DNA of 14,052 nt. It comes from Ruminococcaceae bacterium UBA5891 (GTDB lineage: Bacteria; Bacillota; Clostridia; Oscillospirales; Acutalibacteraceae). Shown here in pieces: positions 12,061 through 14,052 of the stretch; position 1 is the first letter of the stretch; each line of letters opens with the position of its first letter. The notes under the pieces are model-generated. The model saw only the letters and a list, made by a program, of their open reading frames with translations, did not search any database and was not told where the DNA came from. Where the stretch lies: contig DJET01000049.1 in assembly GCA_002431945.1 (NCBI GenBank), forward strand, positions 1-14,052. The letters run 5' to 3'. The position numbers and the translations under genes were made by a program.

Positions 12061-12885
12061 CTATATATAATATTTTTCTTCCCTTTTTCCGCTGTGGCTT
12101 GTAACCGTGTTTGAATATGAAAAATGCGAAAAAATAAACACAGCGGCAAATATACCTGTTGCAAGCAGTGCAAAATTGCAGGAAACCGAGGTATGGCGGT
12201 AAACGCCGCCGGTTAAAACGTTTATTATAAAATAAGGCACCGACTGCGTAAGGCAAAGTATTACCGTAGCCATACCGGTTGCCATAAGCTTTCTGAAATT
12301 ATATTCGGGGTCTATTCCGTTATAAAGCTTGCCGAAGGATATAAAGAAAAGCAGACTCAGCGAATACGCCGCCAAAACAAGCATATTATCGGTTATAAGC
12401 GCAAGCGACGAAACCGATGTAAAATCGCATATAAGCCGCATAATATAATAAACCGCGGGAAGAACCGCAAGCGTAGGCGATATTTTAATACCCGCAAAGC
12501 CGCTTACGCCGTATATTAAAAAGAATAACGCCGCGCCAAAGCCCGTAAGTACAAGCAAAACCGACTGCCAAAGCCTTACCGTACCCGAAAATGATTCGGA
12601 AAACAGCTGAATTGCCGTTGCCGCTGCCAGAAAAAGCGAGGAAATGCAAATAAATATATTTTTTTTAGGCGGATGATCGGGGTTTCTGTGACCGGTAAAG
12701 CAAAGTATAACCGTAACCGCGCAGAAAACCGCGATAAACGCCAGCAAATAATAGCCTATGTTTCCGTATTCCGCATTGAAAAAGCCTGTTTCCGCCTCAA
12801 CCGTAAACATAAGCTGCAATATCCTCATAAGCATACAAGCCGGCACGGATATGCAGAAAAAAAGAACTATTTTATTATATTTCAT
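12061..12885 (-). CDS. Uncharacterised integral membrane protein, about 8 TM segments
   Basis: A 274-residue hydrophobic protein. Membrane segments are apparent near residues 5-27, 43-63, 75-95, 105-130, 134-153, 160-184, 201-224 and 233-255. They are joined by short loops, and the C-terminus is charged (SHSGKREEKYYI). Cys residues are frequent in the membrane segments (for example 11, 17, 55, 62 and 80). I see no transporter, enzyme or channel motif and do not recognise the family. GGTGGG lies 6 nt before the ATG. It is the first gene of the cluster with trmB and rsmG, 9 bp from trmB, and divergent from spoIID. A shared transcript is likely; a shared function is not implied. Confidence 0.8.
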   Translation of the reverse strand: MKYNKIVLFFCISVPACMLMRILQLMFTVEAETGFFNAEYGNIGYYLLAFIAVFCAVTVILCFTGHRNPDHPPKKNIFICISSLFLAAATAIQLFSESFSGTVRLWQSVLLVLTGFGAALFFLIYGVSGFAGIKISPTLAVLPAVYYIMRLICDFTSVSSLALITDNMLVLAAYSLSLLFFISFGKLYNGIDPEYNFRKLMATGMATVILCLTQSVPYFIINVLTGGVYRHTSVSCNFALLATGIFAAVFIFSHFSYSNTVTSHSGKREEKYYI

Positions 12886-12991
12886 AATTTACCCACCGAA
12901 TATCATTAAAATTAAAGCCGTTTCATAAATATATAATATATATAATTTTATATCCGCAGCAGCTAAAAGTCAACAATAAAGGAGCTTCGTT
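12886..12991. other. Divergent intergenic region, membrane protein gene / spoIID
   Basis: AT-rich spacer of 106 bp carrying both ribosome-binding sites and a run of TATA-like repeats (about 12929-12951). spoIID genes are usually under sigma-E. A GAATATC/CATAAATA pair at 12898 and 12923 has too wide a spacing (19 nt) for me to call it a sigma-E promoter. Confidence 0.4.
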
Positions 12992-13954
12992 ATGAAAAAA
13001 ATAATAGGAATAAGCCTTGTGATACTATCCGTAATGCTTATTTTGCCGCTTACCGCGCTTAAAAGCCCCGAAAAAAAGACCGCTGCCGTCTCTGCGCGCA
13101 CGGTAATTCCCAAAGCCGAAAAAGCGGTTTCAAAAGCCTTTTTAATATATGATACCGCAGCCGACACCGTAACCGAGATCAGCGCCGACGACTACATTTT
13201 CGGCGTGGTTGCCGCCGAAATGCCCGCCCTTTACGAAACCGAGGCGCTTAAAGCGCAGGCCGTGGCGGCGTATACCTTCGCCTGTGTTAAAAAAGCCGAA
13301 AACGCCGATAAAAGCTATGACTTAACAAGCGACCCCGCGGTAGACCAAAGCTTTATAATGCGCGAAAAGGCAAAGGAAAAATGGGGCGATAAGGCGGACG
13401 AATATTCGGCAAAAATAGAAAACGCCGTAAAATCGGTTAAGGATTATATGATAACCTGCGGCGGCACGCCGATACTTGCGGTTTACCACGCAATATCGTC
13501 GGGCAAAACAGAGGACTGCAAGGAGGTTTGGGGCAAGGACATACCCTATTTAAAGCCCGTATCAAGCGAGGGTGATAAATTGGCGCCCTCTTACCTTTCG
13601 TCCGCCGAATTTACCGCAGACGAGCTTAAACAAAAGCTAAGCGAGGATATTGATTTTACGGGCGACCCCGCCGCTTGGTTTTCGGCGGAGCAAAGAACCG
13701 ACTCAGGCACGGTTAAAACGCTTAAGGTATGCGGCAAAGAGGTGACGGGGGCAAAGATCAGAGCGGCGCTTAATCTTCGTTCGGCAAATTTCAGCGTAGG
13801 TTATAATTCGGATAAATTCATATTTACCGTGCGCGGCTACGGCCACGGCGTCGGTATGAGCCAGTACGGAGCGTGCTGTATGGCAAAGCAGGGCAGTAAT
13901 TTTAAAGAAATACTCACCCATTATTACAGCGGCTGCAAGGTGGAAAAGGTTTAA
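12992..13954 (+). CDS. spoIID: Stage II sporulation protein D (lytic transglycosylase)
   Basis: Membrane-anchored enzyme that cleaves glycan strands already stripped of peptides by SpoIIP, driving mother-cell engulfment. The 320-residue protein has an N-terminal anchor (about 4-22). The catalytic region GVVAAEMPALYETEALKAQA includes Glu76, the expected catalytic acid. VYHAISSGKTEDCKEVWG (164-181) carries His166 and Cys176; some clostridial SpoIID proteins bind zinc in this part. The family signature GYGHGVGMSQYGA is at 282-294. AAAGGAG lies 8 nt before the ATG. It is monocistronic: a hairpin follows and the next upstream gene is divergent. SpoIIP is in the same window, but no spoIIM was seen. 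Confidence 0.95.
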   Translation: MKKIIGISLVILSVMLILPLTALKSPEKKTAAVSARTVIPKAEKAVSKAFLIYDTAADTVTEISADDYIFGVVAAEMPALYETEALKAQAVAAYTFACVKKAENADKSYDLTSDPAVDQSFIMREKAKEKWGDKADEYSAKIENAVKSVKDYMITCGGTPILAVYHAISSGKTEDCKEVWGKDIPYLKPVSSEGDKLAPSYLSSAEFTADELKQKLSEDIDFTGDPAAWFSAEQRTDSGTVKTLKVCGKEVTGAKIRAALNLRSANFSVGYNSDKFIFTVRGYGHGVGMSQYGACCMAKQGSNFKEILTHYYSGCKVEKV

Positions 13955-13960
13955 ATAAAA

Positions 13961-13987
13961 TAATGCGGAATTCGTAATTCGGAATTA
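13961..13987. repeat. 27-bp dispersed repeat, copy 2
   Basis: Starts 6 bp after the spoIID stop. It matches 8523-8549 at 26 of 27 bases; the difference is T here versus G at 8541. The same two-unit structure is present. Confidence 0.8.
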
Positions 13988-13999
13988 AAAAAGTAAAAT

Positions 14000-14030
14000 C
14001 TGCCGCTGCCAGTTAAACTGACAGCGGCAG
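14000..14030. terminator. Terminator hairpin after spoIID, probably bidirectional
   Basis: CTGCCGCTGCCAGT and ACTGACAGCGGCAG form a 14-bp stem with one C-A mismatch and a TAA loop. On the minus strand it is followed by ATTTTACTTTTTT, a good T-tract, so it also suits a convergent gene beyond the window. The flanking CAGTCTGTCGAAAAAG at the edge may belong to a larger repeat. Confidence 0.65.
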
Positions 14031-14052
14031 CTTCAGTCTGTCGAAAAAGTCC

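Noticed and set aside
12898..12930. Sigma-E promoter for spoIID (GAATATC / CATAAATA)
   Set aside because: The spacing of 19 nt is too wide for the usual sigma-E arrangement and the region is AT-rich enough for chance matches.

Overview
The window is the chromosomal replication-origin region of an endospore-forming, moderately low-G+C Clostridia bacterium, most likely from the Oscillospiraceae/Ruminococcaceae side. This rests on two things seen in the sequence: the conserved Firmicutes order dnaA-dnaN-yaaA(S4)-recF-remB-gyrB-(gyrA), and three sporulation or germination genes (gpr, spoIIP, spoIID) close by. The family-level placement is inference.

Layout. Positions 1-6212 hold the origin operon on the minus strand, read right to left: dnaA, a 205-bp dnaA-dnaN gap with DnaA boxes and a DnaA-trio-like unwinding element (probable oriC), dnaN, a short S4-domain gene, recF, remB, gyrB and the first codons of what is probably gyrA. 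Spacing is tight, with overlapping stops and starts, so much of this is probably co-translated. A short AT-rich divergent region (6213-6371) carries a good sigma-A promoter for dnaA. On the plus strand, gpr (spore germination protease) and spoIIP (engulfment hydrolase) follow, then a 64-codon membrane-anchored reading frame with no ATG, GTG or TTG start, and a terminator.

Positions 8540-9705 are gene-poor and rich in repeats. There are about five copies of an interspersed repeat beginning GTCATTGCG. Two near-identical copies bracket a 223-bp block with three perfect consecutive hairpins. The stretch also holds a previously easy-to-miss 47-aa ribbon-helix-helix regulator with its own promoter and putative operator repeats, and a 51-codon minus-strand frame that may be a gene remnant.

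Positions 9706-12885 are a second minus-strand cluster: an uncharacterised 8-TM membrane protein, trmB, rsmG and a ParB/Noc-family gene. They are nearly contiguous and end in a terminator after rsmG. Last comes plus-strand spoIID, followed by a second copy of a 27-bp repeat and a bidirectional terminator-like hairpin.

The genes combine initiation (DnaA, DnaN), topology (GyrB), gap repair (RecF), chromosome segregation or nucleoid occlusion (ParB/Noc), rRNA and tRNA m7G modification (RsmG, TrmB) and peptidoglycan remodelling during engulfment (SpoIIP with SpoIID). I see no clearly new defence or mobile system. The less ordinary parts are the repeat/hairpin island, the small genes around it, the non-canonical start after spoIIP and the orientation of the parB-rsmG-trmB block.
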